The notes beneath the pieces were generated by a model. The model was not told the DNA's origin, ran no database searches, and saw nothing but the letters and a program-made list of their open reading frames with translations. Below, one piece after another: positions 53,774 to 62,970 of a stretch of 64,000 nt of DNA. The position numbers and the translations under genes are program-made. Numbering within the stretch: position 1 is the stretch's first letter; each line of letters opens with the position of its first letter. Source of the DNA: Pedobacter duraquae (GTDB lineage Bacteria > Bacteroidota > Bacteroidia > Sphingobacteriales > Sphingobacteriaceae); NCBI RefSeq assembly GCF_004362245.1, contig NZ_SNWM01000001.1, positions 496,001-560,000 of the forward strand, written 5' to 3'.

Positions 53774-55522
53774 GTGATGAAATTAAAATATCCAGTTGTC
53801 AGTTCTATATTGTTGTTGATCTTTTTTATAACAGCTCAGTCTTTTTACAGCGGGTATGTTCGAAAGAAACCTACAGTAAATGTCGCATATTCGTTTAAAG
53901 GCTTTAACAGGGTCGCTGCATTCTGCGCACCGATGTATGAGGATGATGATACTGCCGCTAACATTCCATTGTTAACCGGATGGGGTAATTATAAATTCAA
54001 GATCACGACCAAATCTGATAGTGCACAGATCTATTTTAACCAGGGCCTGAGTATGTACTATTCTTTTCATACCATCGAAGCCATTGCGTCATTCACCAAA
54101 GCTACACACCTGGATCCTTCATCTGCGATGGCCTGGTACGGTAAGTCATTAGCGATGGGGCCTACAATCAACTATCCAAACGGTTATGTTCCGCCGAAAG
54201 GCGCATATGAAGCTTCCATAAAAGCCAAACTCCTGAAGGGTAATGCTACACCGGTGGAACAGGCATTGATTACCGCAATGGAACAGCGTTACAGCAGCGA
54301 CACCACCGTATCAGTAAAACAGCTGAGAACAAACTATGCAAATGCCATGCATGCTGTGTACACCAAATATCCGGATAATGTGGATGTGATGACTTTGTAT
54401 GCAGACGCACTGATGTTACTCCATCCCTGGGACCTGTATGCACATGATTTTACGCCAAGGCCATGGACACCTGAAATACGGAGCTTACTGGAAAAAGCGA
54501 TTGCAATTTCTTCAAAGCATCCTGGTGCGAATCATTATTATATCCATACCATGGAGCCCTCAGCCACACCTCAGCTTGCTAATGGCAGCGCACATCTGTT
54601 AGATACCCTGATGCCCCTGGTTTCGCACATCACCCACATGCCTTCGCATATTTATCTCCGCACCGGCGATTTTGAACGCGGTATTAAAGACAACGATGTC
54701 GCTATCGCCGGATTTAATATTTATCAAAAGCAGTATGCGCCGGTAATGAACGGATTTGGCCTGTATGTAGCACACAATATGCACCTTAAGCTTGCCTGCG
54801 CGCAAATGGCTGGCGCCTATGGTACTGCAAGCACAACTGCTGATAAACTTAAAAAAAGTATCCCTGCAGACTATCTGGGCATGAAGGGTGCCGACGGCAA
54901 CTTTGTGCAGTCCATCTATATGGAGCCTGCTATTACCGCTATTCGGTTTGGTAAATGGGACGATGCAATAAAGGCAAAGCCTGTTGATTCGTTACCCTAT
55001 GCTTCCCTCCTGGCACATTTTGCAAGAGGAATCGCCTGGTCGGCAAAAGGTGATGCCGCCAAAGCAAGACAGGAACTCAAACTATTGGACACAAAAATGC
55101 GCGATACTTCTTTAAGGGCAAGAATGGATAACTTCAGCACAGCATTGGAATCGGCAACGGTTGCACGACTCATTTTACTGGGTGTTATTGCTGATAGGGA
55201 AAAGCAATATGCCTCCGCCATCGCCTTCTTACGAAAGGCTGTGGATACTGAAGACAAGATTACTTATGGCGAGCCCCGCGACTGGCCTTTACCCGCCCGA
55301 CAATATCTTGGGCAGACTTTACTAAAGGCGGGTAAAAATGATGAAGCAATTGCTGTATTTAAACAGGATTTAGTAATCAACCCGAATAATGGCTGGGCGT
55401 TAAATGGCTTGCTCCAGGCCTACCAAAGCACGGGAAAGACCACTGCCCTGGCGGCAACACAGCTTAGTTTAAAAAATGCCTGGAAGTTGAAGGATTTACC
55501 GATTACGACCTCAGTTTTTTAA
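53774..55522 (+). CDS. TPR-repeat protein, probably exported
   Basis: A 582-residue protein. A hydrophobic start (VVSSILLLIFFITAQSFYSGYV) is a signal or membrane anchor. Tetratricopeptide repeats are visible at ~95-130 (AQIYFNQGLSMYYSFHTIEAIASFTKATHLDPSSAMAWYG) and near the end (ARQYLGQTLLKAGKNDEAIAVFKQDLVINPNNGWAL). The middle has many His and Met (HTMEPSATPQLANGSAHLLD, HITHMPSHIYLRTGDFERG), a pattern of conserved TPR proteins of unknown function. Its last 20 nt overlap the convergent epimerase gene. Confidence 0.8.
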   Translation: MMKLKYPVVSSILLLIFFITAQSFYSGYVRKKPTVNVAYSFKGFNRVAAFCAPMYEDDDTAANIPLLTGWGNYKFKITTKSDSAQIYFNQGLSMYYSFHTIEAIASFTKATHLDPSSAMAWYGKSLAMGPTINYPNGYVPPKGAYEASIKAKLLKGNATPVEQALITAMEQRYSSDTTVSVKQLRTNYANAMHAVYTKYPDNVDVMTLYADALMLLHPWDLYAHDFTPRPWTPEIRSLLEKAIAISSKHPGANHYYIHTMEPSATPQLANGSAHLLDTLMPLVSHITHMPSHIYLRTGDFERGIKDNDVAIAGFNIYQKQYAPVMNGFGLYVAHNMHLKLACAQMAGAYGTASTTADKLKKSIPADYLGMKGADGNFVQSIYMEPAITAIRFGKWDDAIKAKPVDSLPYASLLAHFARGIAWSAKGDAAKARQELKLLDTKMRDTSLRARMDNFSTALESATVARLILLGVIADREKQYASAIAFLRKAVDTEDKITYGEPRDWPLPARQYLGQTLLKAGKNDEAIAVFKQDLVINPNNGWALNGLLQAYQSTGKTTALAATQLSLKNAWKLKDLPITTSVF

Positions 55523-56729
55523 TCACATGATCCGTTCTGTGGATCAGTTCAATGCAGGCACGACTGTTATGATACGGGCATTTCCAAAGTCCTACCTTAT
55601 CTTCACCAGCGATGCGGGAATGATCTGCATGCACCCCCCAGATCCATTCGCCATTCTGCTTGTCGAGGATATAGTCTTGAATGAAATTCCAGATCTGATC
55701 ACAGGTATTGAGGTAAATTTCTTCTCCTGACAATTCCCATGCGTTAAAGAAGCCTACCATTGCCTCTGCCTGTACCCACCAGTGTTTATCAGCATCCAGA
55801 TGTTGACTAACAGGATCATATTCATAGTTCATCCCGCCGTCAGGATCCATCCCCTTCAGGGCTGCTTTAGCGATGCGTACGGCAGTAGCCTCAGTTTCAA
55901 GTAGCACTGACGCATCACCTATTGCTTTTGCGGCCTCCAGCAGCAACCATGATGCTTCAATGTCGTGCCCGTAAGAGATCTGCTGCGATTTTAAATTCCA
56001 GTTTTCGTCAAAGAACAGTTGTAGATGGTCATCGGCACCTATAATAAATTCATTAAACACACTGATCAGACCAATCAACTGCGTACGCAGGTTTCCATCA
56101 GGCCATACACTATAAAGACAGGTGTATGCCTCCAATATATGTAGCAACGTGTTCATCGTTTTCTTTTCATTCGCGTCTTTGTCGCTGAGCCTTAAGTCAG
56201 GAATTTCCTGCCAGTCGCGGGTAAAAGCTTCCAAATATCCTCCCTTTAACTGATCAAAGCTGTGTGTTTCAATAACTGAAAACAGTGATTTAGCCAGTTC
56301 CAATGCCGCCTCCTTCCTGGAGGCTTTATAGTATTCTGCAAGACCATAAATCGTAAAAGCTATTGCGTAAATCTGCTTCTTTGTATCCAAGGGATTTCCA
56401 AGATGGTCTACCGTCCAATACACGCCCCCATACTCCTTATCCACAAAATAAGTGGCTATGTAATCAAAACTCCTATTGGCGAGCTCCAGATAATTGGGAT
56501 TTGCATTTAGGTTATATGCAGCGGAGAAGCTCCACAATATTCTTGCATTCAGCACTGATCCCTTTGCAGCGTCTGAATGAGCAAGTTCATGTTCATCAAT
56601 CTGCCCGATATAGCCTCCATGTAACTCATCTAAAGTATGCTTTCCCCAGTAGTCTAAAATACTTTTCAATTCAGCAGCCTGTGCATCCCTAAAACTTTCC
56701 ATAGTGGCTATTTGCAGTTCTCTATCCAT
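55503..56729 (-). CDS. N-acylglucosamine/cellobiose 2-epimerase family, mannobiose epimerase
   Basis: A 408-residue (alpha/alpha)6-barrel epimerase. Motif regions typical of AGE/CE enzymes are present: HDIEASWLLLEAAKA, then HWWVQAEAMVGFFNAWE, then LWKCPYHNSRACIEL, with the catalytic His residues. In beta-mannan loci this enzyme converts mannobiose to mannosyl-glucose for GH130 phosphorylase. GH26 two genes away supports this, but no GH130 is in the window. Two perfect -7 octamers (TACATTTG at 56744-56737 and 56793-56786) lie upstream. If the nearer one is used, the start is probably the ATG at 56702 (MESFRDAQ). Confidence 0.9.
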   Translation of the reverse strand: MDRELQIATMESFRDAQAAELKSILDYWGKHTLDELHGGYIGQIDEHELAHSDAAKGSVLNARILWSFSAAYNLNANPNYLELANRSFDYIATYFVDKEYGGVYWTVDHLGNPLDTKKQIYAIAFTIYGLAEYYKASRKEAALELAKSLFSVIETHSFDQLKGGYLEAFTRDWQEIPDLRLSDKDANEKKTMNTLLHILEAYTCLYSVWPDGNLRTQLIGLISVFNEFIIGADDHLQLFFDENWNLKSQQISYGHDIEASWLLLEAAKAIGDASVLLETEATAVRIAKAALKGMDPDGGMNYEYDPVSQHLDADKHWWVQAEAMVGFFNAWELSGEEIYLNTCDQIWNFIQDYILDKQNGEWIWGVHADHSRIAGEDKVGLWKCPYHNSRACIELIHRTDHVIKKLRS

Positions 56730-56734
56730 ACAGG

Positions 56735-56794
56735 ATCAAATGTAATTGCACTTGCACATTTATTATAATACTTTTTTACCATTATCAAATGTAA
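56735..56794 (-). promoter_or_regulatory. Duplicated -7 octamers before the epimerase gene
   Basis: ATCAAATGTAA occurs at 56735-56745 and again at 56784-56794. On the minus strand each contains the perfect octamer TACATTTG. Two tandem promoters, or one promoter plus a duplicated regulatory half-site, would explain this. Confidence 0.45.
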
Positions 56795-56915
56795 ATCTGC
56801 TTATCCGATAGCTGATTGTATCTTATCAAAAGTTAGTATTATTTTAACACAACCCTTCACAATAAAAATCAGATAAAATCCATTTTACAGGTTTATTCAG
56901 CGAAAGCGCATTATT

Positions 56916-56949
56916 TTGATAACGATAACCATATGCGTATACGTATCAA
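56916..56949. promoter_or_regulatory. 34-bp imperfect palindrome in the epimerase-AraC divergent region
   Basis: The outer arms TTGATA and TATCAA are perfect; overall 12 of 17 positions are symmetric, with CATATG-like and CGTATACG parts inside. It lies 78 nt before the AraC start and 187 nt before the epimerase start. It is a candidate operator of the AraC protein or a LacI-type repressor. Confidence 0.4.
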
Positions 56950-57027
56950 TTTAACCCACCTTTAACAGATCAACTTTCAAGACAATACTATTTTAACTAA
57001 ATTGCTGGCACCAAATACAAATCTAAT

Positions 57028-57903
57028 ATGTTAAAAAATGTAATCAGGGAGATCACTCCACTTACTCAGAACGACTGTTTTACTATCTTTTCCAGAAAGA
57101 AAACAGAGTTTGATTTTCCCCTGCATAACCACGAGGACATGGAATTGAACCTGGTGTTAAATGCCAGCGGAGCAAAAAGAATCGTGGGGGATCACATTGG
57201 AGAAATCGACGACATGGAGCTGGTTCTTGTGGGATCAAATCTCTCACATGGATGGTTTAACCACAATTGCACCAGTAAGGATATCAGGGAAGTCACCATT
57301 CAATTCCACAAAGATTTACTGGATGATAAGTTCCTGAAAAGAAACCAACTGGCATATATCAGGAACATGTTTGAGAACGCTAAACGAGGGGTTCTTTTTT
57401 CCAGGGAGACAATAGAGCGTATTGCACCGAGACTGTTGGGCTTAAGCAACATCAATGGATTTGACTCGATACTTGAATTATTTTCGATGCTGCACGATCT
57501 TTCTATTTCGCGCGATAGCAAGCTATTGTCAGACGCTACATTCACTAAAGAAGAATTTAATTATAACAGTCGCAGGATTGAGAAAGTATTTGAATACATG
57601 AATGCCAATTTCAACAAGCTTATTACGCTTTCTGAAGTGGCGAAAATTGCACATATGCCCGAAGCATCCTTCAGCCGCTTTATCAAGAAAAGAACAGGAT
57701 ATACGTTCATTGACAGCCTCAATGAAATCAGGCTGGGACATGTATCGCGAATGCTGATCGACACCACGCAGTCGGTAGCGGAAATTGCCTTTAAATGTGG
57801 GTTTAATAACATGGCTAATTTCAACCGCACATTCAAAAGCAAGAAAGGTTGTACCCCGATAGAGTTCCGCGAAAACTATCAGGGTAAGCGGGTATTTATC
57901 TGA
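57028..57903 (+). CDS. AraC-family transcription regulator of the mannan locus
   Basis: A 291-residue regulator. The N-terminal cupin-like sensor (FDFPLHNHEDMELNLVLNASGAKRIVGDHIGEIDDMELVLVG) binds a small ligand. The C-terminal AraC domain has two helix-turn-helices (ITLSEVAKIAHMPEASFSRFIKKRTG and SVAEIAFKCGFNNMANFNRTFKSKKGCTPIEFREN). It is divergent from the epimerase and convergent with the esterase (1 nt between stops). It probably responds to mannose or mannobiose and controls the flanking enzymes (inference from position). Confidence 0.92.
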   Translation: MLKNVIREITPLTQNDCFTIFSRKKTEFDFPLHNHEDMELNLVLNASGAKRIVGDHIGEIDDMELVLVGSNLSHGWFNHNCTSKDIREVTIQFHKDLLDDKFLKRNQLAYIRNMFENAKRGVLFSRETIERIAPRLLGLSNINGFDSILELFSMLHDLSISRDSKLLSDATFTKEEFNYNSRRIEKVFEYMNANFNKLITLSEVAKIAHMPEASFSRFIKKRTGYTFIDSLNEIRLGHVSRMLIDTTQSVAEIAFKCGFNNMANFNRTFKSKKGCTPIEFRENYQGKRVFI

Positions 57904-57904
57904 T

Positions 57905-59065
<1,161 letters not shown>

Positions 59066-60085
59066 TTACCAGCCCTTCATCTGATCAAGCGTGATCACAT
59101 TGGGTGCATGTATTAATGTGTTGATTTCCGGGATCGTGTTATGGCTGAATACCAACTCTGACCAGCCCATAAAGAAAGTCCATTTTGGTTGTTTTGCAAG
59201 GATCTCTGCAGTAGGATATTTTTGGCATTCGCCGATTGCTATAGGCTTATTACTGCCTGCCTTTACCATAATATCATATTTCTGCTGACTAAATCCACTT
59301 TTATCGTCGTAGATATCAAGTGCAGCAACGTCCCAGTAGTCGGTACCTGGATTATAGACCACCGCATCGTTGGCAAGCGTGCCGAAGTCCTGGATATCCC
59401 AAACCCAGATCAGATTATCCAAGCCTTTTTTCTTAGTCAGGTAGTCGTGCGTCAGTTGATATAATTTCAATGTACCCGTTTTACCTGGTCTTCCTCCCCA
59501 CCAGAAAACACCCTGGTTCATCTCGTGTAAGGGCCTGAACAAAACCTCTACCTTTTGATCTTTGAGTTGCTGCAGATAACCGGCAACCTCATCCATCATA
59601 TCTTTCCAACGGAGATTGATTTTACTGCCATCGGTAAGCAATTCCTCCCATTGCGCATTGCTGAGTTTACTGAGCACTCCCTGTTTGTCCCAGCCACATG
59701 GTTGTTCCAAAGCGGGATTGCAGGCATGCCACATGATATTTACAATGGCACCTTTTTTCCATTGTACGGCAGCCTCATCAATCATTTTCTGCCTGTTGGC
59801 GATATTTTCGGCCTGAAAAAGGAAGTCACCGCTCCAAAGACCAGGGAATTTCCCTGTTGTCTTATTCACCTCATCCGTCCATGCAGCTGGCGTTGCATTA
59901 GGCTCTCTATTGTGGATCCCTGCGATAGTCCCTTTACCGGAAATCTCGTATAAATAATTTAAGGATTTAAAACGTGTTGGTCCTTTAACAGCCTGCCTAA
60001 CAGTTTTCACTTTCTGCTGTGCAGAGCTCAGGGAAACACTCAGACTGAGGCATAATAAAATGGTAAAACAGGGATTTACTTTCAT
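59066..60085 (-). CDS. GH26 endo-beta-mannanase
   Basis: A 339-codon frame with a later, better start at 60085 (MKVNPCFTILLCLSLSVSLSSA signal). In the mature enzyme the acid/base Glu188 lies in VLFRPLHEMNQGVFWWGG and the nucleophile Glu286 in KPIAIGECQKYP, both standard GH26 positions. WNIMWHACNP-type and LIWVWDIQD motifs also fit. It hydrolyses beta-1,4-mannan or glucomannan. It sits in the run DUF5060-GH18-GH26-CE1, all on the minus strand with short gaps. Confidence 0.93.
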   Translation of the reverse strand: MKVNPCFTILLCLSLSVSLSSAQQKVKTVRQAVKGPTRFKSLNYLYEISGKGTIAGIHNREPNATPAAWTDEVNKTTGKFPGLWSGDFLFQAENIANRQKMIDEAAVQWKKGAIVNIMWHACNPALEQPCGWDKQGVLSKLSNAQWEELLTDGSKINLRWKDMMDEVAGYLQQLKDQKVEVLFRPLHEMNQGVFWWGGRPGKTGTLKLYQLTHDYLTKKKGLDNLIWVWDIQDFGTLANDAVVYNPGTDYWDVAALDIYDDKSGFSQQKYDIMVKAGSNKPIAIGECQKYPTAEILAKQPKWTFFMGWSELVFSHNTIPEINTLIHAPNVITLDQMKGW

Positions 60086-60147
60086 AATATCCAAAAATAA
60101 GTACTGTTGCCACAAACAACTAATCGTATTTTACCATAATCATATAC

Positions 60148-61278
60148 TCAATTGACAGCCTTTTTCTTGAGGAGATAGTTGTGAATTTCTGTCAATAAAT
60201 ACCCTTTTAGATCAGAGTCATGCTCCCAGTACATCACACCCGCCATATCTTTCCGTAAAACATAGGCACATTTTTCCTTTACAGAGCGCCGGTCATCATA
60301 CGCAATAAAATGCCGGTCCTGCTTGTTAAAAAGGTATGGCACTTTCGCCTTGCGATCCCAAAATTTCTTATACCCTTTTTTATTTTCCAGGCTATCGCTG
60401 ATAAATGTGAAGCCTCCGGATTTGATACTGCTGATAACTTTGCGCCCCAAGCCGTGATTGACAGCATCTTCTACTTCATAACCACGACCGTAAAAAGGAA
60501 TTCCCATAACGAGCTTTTCGGCAGGAACACCAGCTTTTGTAAAATCATTAAAAGCCTTATCTGCGGAGTTTTCTGATCCGTAGTCTGCCGTAGGATACAG
60601 ATTGCTTTGGTGCACTGAGGGTGAACCACCAAAATCATAGGTCATGAGGTTTACGTAGTCCAGATATTTCTGCACTTCCCCCATGTCAGTATGCGATACA
60701 AATCCAGGAAAGGCACCCACGGCGGTAGTAAGCAGGTACGACTTCCTTGTTATCTGCTGCAATGAATCGAGTTGTTCACGCAGGGTTTTAAACATCAGGG
60801 TATAGTTTTGCTTATCCTCAAGCCTGAACACATTTCCAGCTGCCCCATGCAGTCCGGGGTACTCCCAGTCGATATCTATTCCATCAAGATTATACCTTTC
60901 TATGATTCCTACAGCGCTTTTAGCGAAAGTAAGCCTGCTGGTATCACTGAGCATGGCGTCAGAGAACTTCCCGCTCCAGGTCCAGCCACCTATGGAAATC
61001 AAGATCTTAATGTCTTTATTTCGCTGTCTCAGCGCATTGAGATTCCTGAAGTTAACAGTATCTGTACGTTCCTGATGCAACCAGGCTTTGTTATCTTTAA
61101 TATCTACAAAGGCGTAATTGATATGGGTTAGTTTTTCTACTTCAATAGCAGCGGTATTTACAAGTCCACGATACCCGCCAACATAGCCTATTACTACCTT
61201 TTTCTTCCCTACCTTAAAACCAAAGGATAGGCAGATCAACACCAAAATACTGTACCTGGCTACTTTCATAAAAGACAT
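60148..61278 (-). CDS. GH18 chitinase-type glycosidase
   Basis: A 376-residue (beta/alpha)8 enzyme. The GH18 catalytic motif DxxDxDxE is intact: Asp132, Asp135, Asp137 and catalytic Glu139 in LDGIDIDWEYPG. KILISIGGWTWSGKFSDAML, the SIGGW strand, and VMGIPFYGRGYE near 250 are also typical. An anchor/signal helix (YSILVLICLSFGF) starts the protein. It starts directly against the DUF5060 stop (no gap). GH18 usually cuts chitin or high-mannose N-glycans, so its place in a mannan operon is of interest. Confidence 0.92.
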   Translation of the reverse strand: MSFMKVARYSILVLICLSFGFKVGKKKVVIGYVGGYRGLVNTAAIEVEKLTHINYAFVDIKDNKAWLHQERTDTVNFRNLNALRQRNKDIKILISIGGWTWSGKFSDAMLSDTSRLTFAKSAVGIIERYNLDGIDIDWEYPGLHGAAGNVFRLEDKQNYTLMFKTLREQLDSLQQITRKSYLLTTAVGAFPGFVSHTDMGEVQKYLDYVNLMTYDFGGSPSVHQSNLYPTADYGSENSADKAFNDFTKAGVPAEKLVMGIPFYGRGYEVEDAVNHGLGRKVISSIKSGGFTFISDSLENKKGYKKFWDRKAKVPYLFNKQDRHFIAYDDRRSVKEKCAYVLRKDMAGVMYWEHDSDLKGYLLTEIHNYLLKKKAVN

Positions 61279-62964
61279 TTATTTCATACCGAAGATGAGC
61301 ACCCTGCTTTCACCAGCTTTGAGTTTCACACCATCAGCAACAGCTAAAGTTAATGTATTCCCCGCTATTGCCTTGCTTTTCAGTATTGCAAATTTCCTGC
61401 CCTCAGGATCGAAGCTTTGGAGCGCACCAGTAGCCTTCGCTACTGGAAAAGATACAGCTGCAGCCACTTCATGTTCCGTTTCATTTAGCAGGTACACAAA
61501 ATAACTGTTACCACATTGCATGCCTTGCGCATGCAGCAGACCCGCCTCGGGCTTAAATTGCTGAAATTTCCCTTTACCGGCAGCAAGCATCATATCGCTG
61601 ATCTTTCTTACGCTGTTGAAATATGGAGTCATCTTCTGATCGTCGAAAAGCTCCCACCACCAGGTCATAGGTAAAATCGGCGTCTCACTAAACATCCCGA
61701 ACCACAGGCCGCGCTTATAATCATAATTCGCTTCCTTGGCATATTTCGGATCCATATCTTCCCAGCGGAAACCGAACTCCCCAACTACATATGGCTTATT
61801 GAAGGTCTGTATATAATCCGGATAGATCCCAGGGATCTTTTCTGTATGCTTATAAATATGCTTCTGGTTAAAATCGATATAAGGAATAGAGTTCATCCCT
61901 GGGATATCGCGGTGGGAGACACTCGTGGTTACCAGATGCTGGTAAGGATCAAGGTCTTTTAAATAGCGGCTCATTTCCTGGTGCCAGTGATTGATTGCAG
62001 CTAACGGGATGATGACACTGTCCTTTGCCCCGAATGCGGCATTATCAATCTCGTTAAAAAACTCCCAGGCGGCGATGTTGGTACTATAACCCCAGCGGCC
62101 TACCACATACCTGAGCTTATTTTTATACATCTCCATGCTGGCCGGCAGCGTAAAGTACTCCGTTGGTGTAGCTGCCGGGCCACCCATAGCCGTGCTGTAA
62201 TTGCTGCGTTTGAAGTTCTGCATCAGATGACCATGCCAATCCAGTGTCAGCATAAAATACAGACCCAGAGAATCTGTCAGCTGGACAAGCTCGTCCATAC
62301 GTTTGATAGCTCCAGGGTTAAAGTAATCGTCGCTATTTTGGTATCTTTTGGTTCCGCCTACCTTTTTCCATTCCAAAGGAATGTTCCAGTACGACATCCA
62401 TGTCCTGAAAAAGTTAGCACCGTTTTTAGCCAGCGTTGGCAGCAGGTAGTCATATGTAAATTTCTGATTTTCGAAATCCCTCGACTCCCAGGCAACGTTT
62501 TCTCCTACGCCCCTGAACAGTTCGCCATTGTCAAATTTAAACGTGTAGTTGTTATTCTTATGCATAAAGCCCTTTTTCTGGGTCTTGCGCGCTGTAAAAC
62601 TTTCAGGCTTGGAGTCCTGGGATGTCTTGCCTGTTATCAGTTTAAAATAATAGCTGTATTTACCTGACTCCTGAGGTGTAAACCTGGCTTTAAAAAGCGA
62701 CGTGCCGTTATCTTTCTTTTCGAAATAACAGGGAAGCTGCAAGGGCTTACCAGAAGGAGATGTTAGCCATAAGTCGAGCATAACTTCCTTCTGGTCGTAT
62801 GGATTCTTGAACTTCCCGGATACCGGAATATTCCATTCCATTTTCAGGTATTGATCAGGAGATTTTGTCAGCAATGTTGCGGTCAGCAGATTGCCTGATT
62901 GTGCCCGGGCAACCAACACCAGTATACAAAAACTGAGGCTGAATAGGATTGATTTGATATTCAT
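61279..62964 (-). CDS. DUF5060-containing clan GH-A glycosidase (GH5-like)
   Basis: A 561-residue secreted enzyme. A signal peptide precedes a DUF5060 beta-sandwich (~25-125: YLKMEWNIPVSGKFKNPYDQKEVMLDLWLTSPSG). The (beta/alpha)8 barrel has Asn304-Glu305 as acid/base in AAWEFFNEID and nucleophile Glu396 in PYVVGEFGFRW. The last ~100 residues are a beta-sandwich. Related proteins occur in glucan and mannan loci. I place it in clan GH-A but not in one numbered family. It lies 6 nt after the VCBS gene. Confidence 0.88.
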   Translation of the reverse strand: MNIKSILFSLSFCILVLVARAQSGNLLTATLLTKSPDQYLKMEWNIPVSGKFKNPYDQKEVMLDLWLTSPSGKPLQLPCYFEKKDNGTSLFKARFTPQESGKYSYYFKLITGKTSQDSKPESFTARKTQKKGFMHKNNNYTFKFDNGELFRGVGENVAWESRDFENQKFTYDYLLPTLAKNGANFFRTWMSYWNIPLEWKKVGGTKRYQNSDDYFNPGAIKRMDELVQLTDSLGLYFMLTLDWHGHLMQNFKRSNYSTAMGGPAATPTEYFTLPASMEMYKNKLRYVVGRWGYSTNIAAWEFFNEIDNAAFGAKDSVIIPLAAINHWHQEMSRYLKDLDPYQHLVTTSVSHRDIPGMNSIPYIDFNQKHIYKHTEKIPGIYPDYIQTFNKPYVVGEFGFRWEDMDPKYAKEANYDYKRGLWFGMFSETPILPMTWWWELFDDQKMTPYFNSVRKISDMMLAAGKGKFQQFKPEAGLLHAQGMQCGNSYFVYLLNETEHEVAAAVSFPVAKATGALQSFDPEGRKFAILKSKAIAGNTLTLAVADGVKLKAGESRVLIFGMK

Positions 62965-62970
62965 CTTAAT

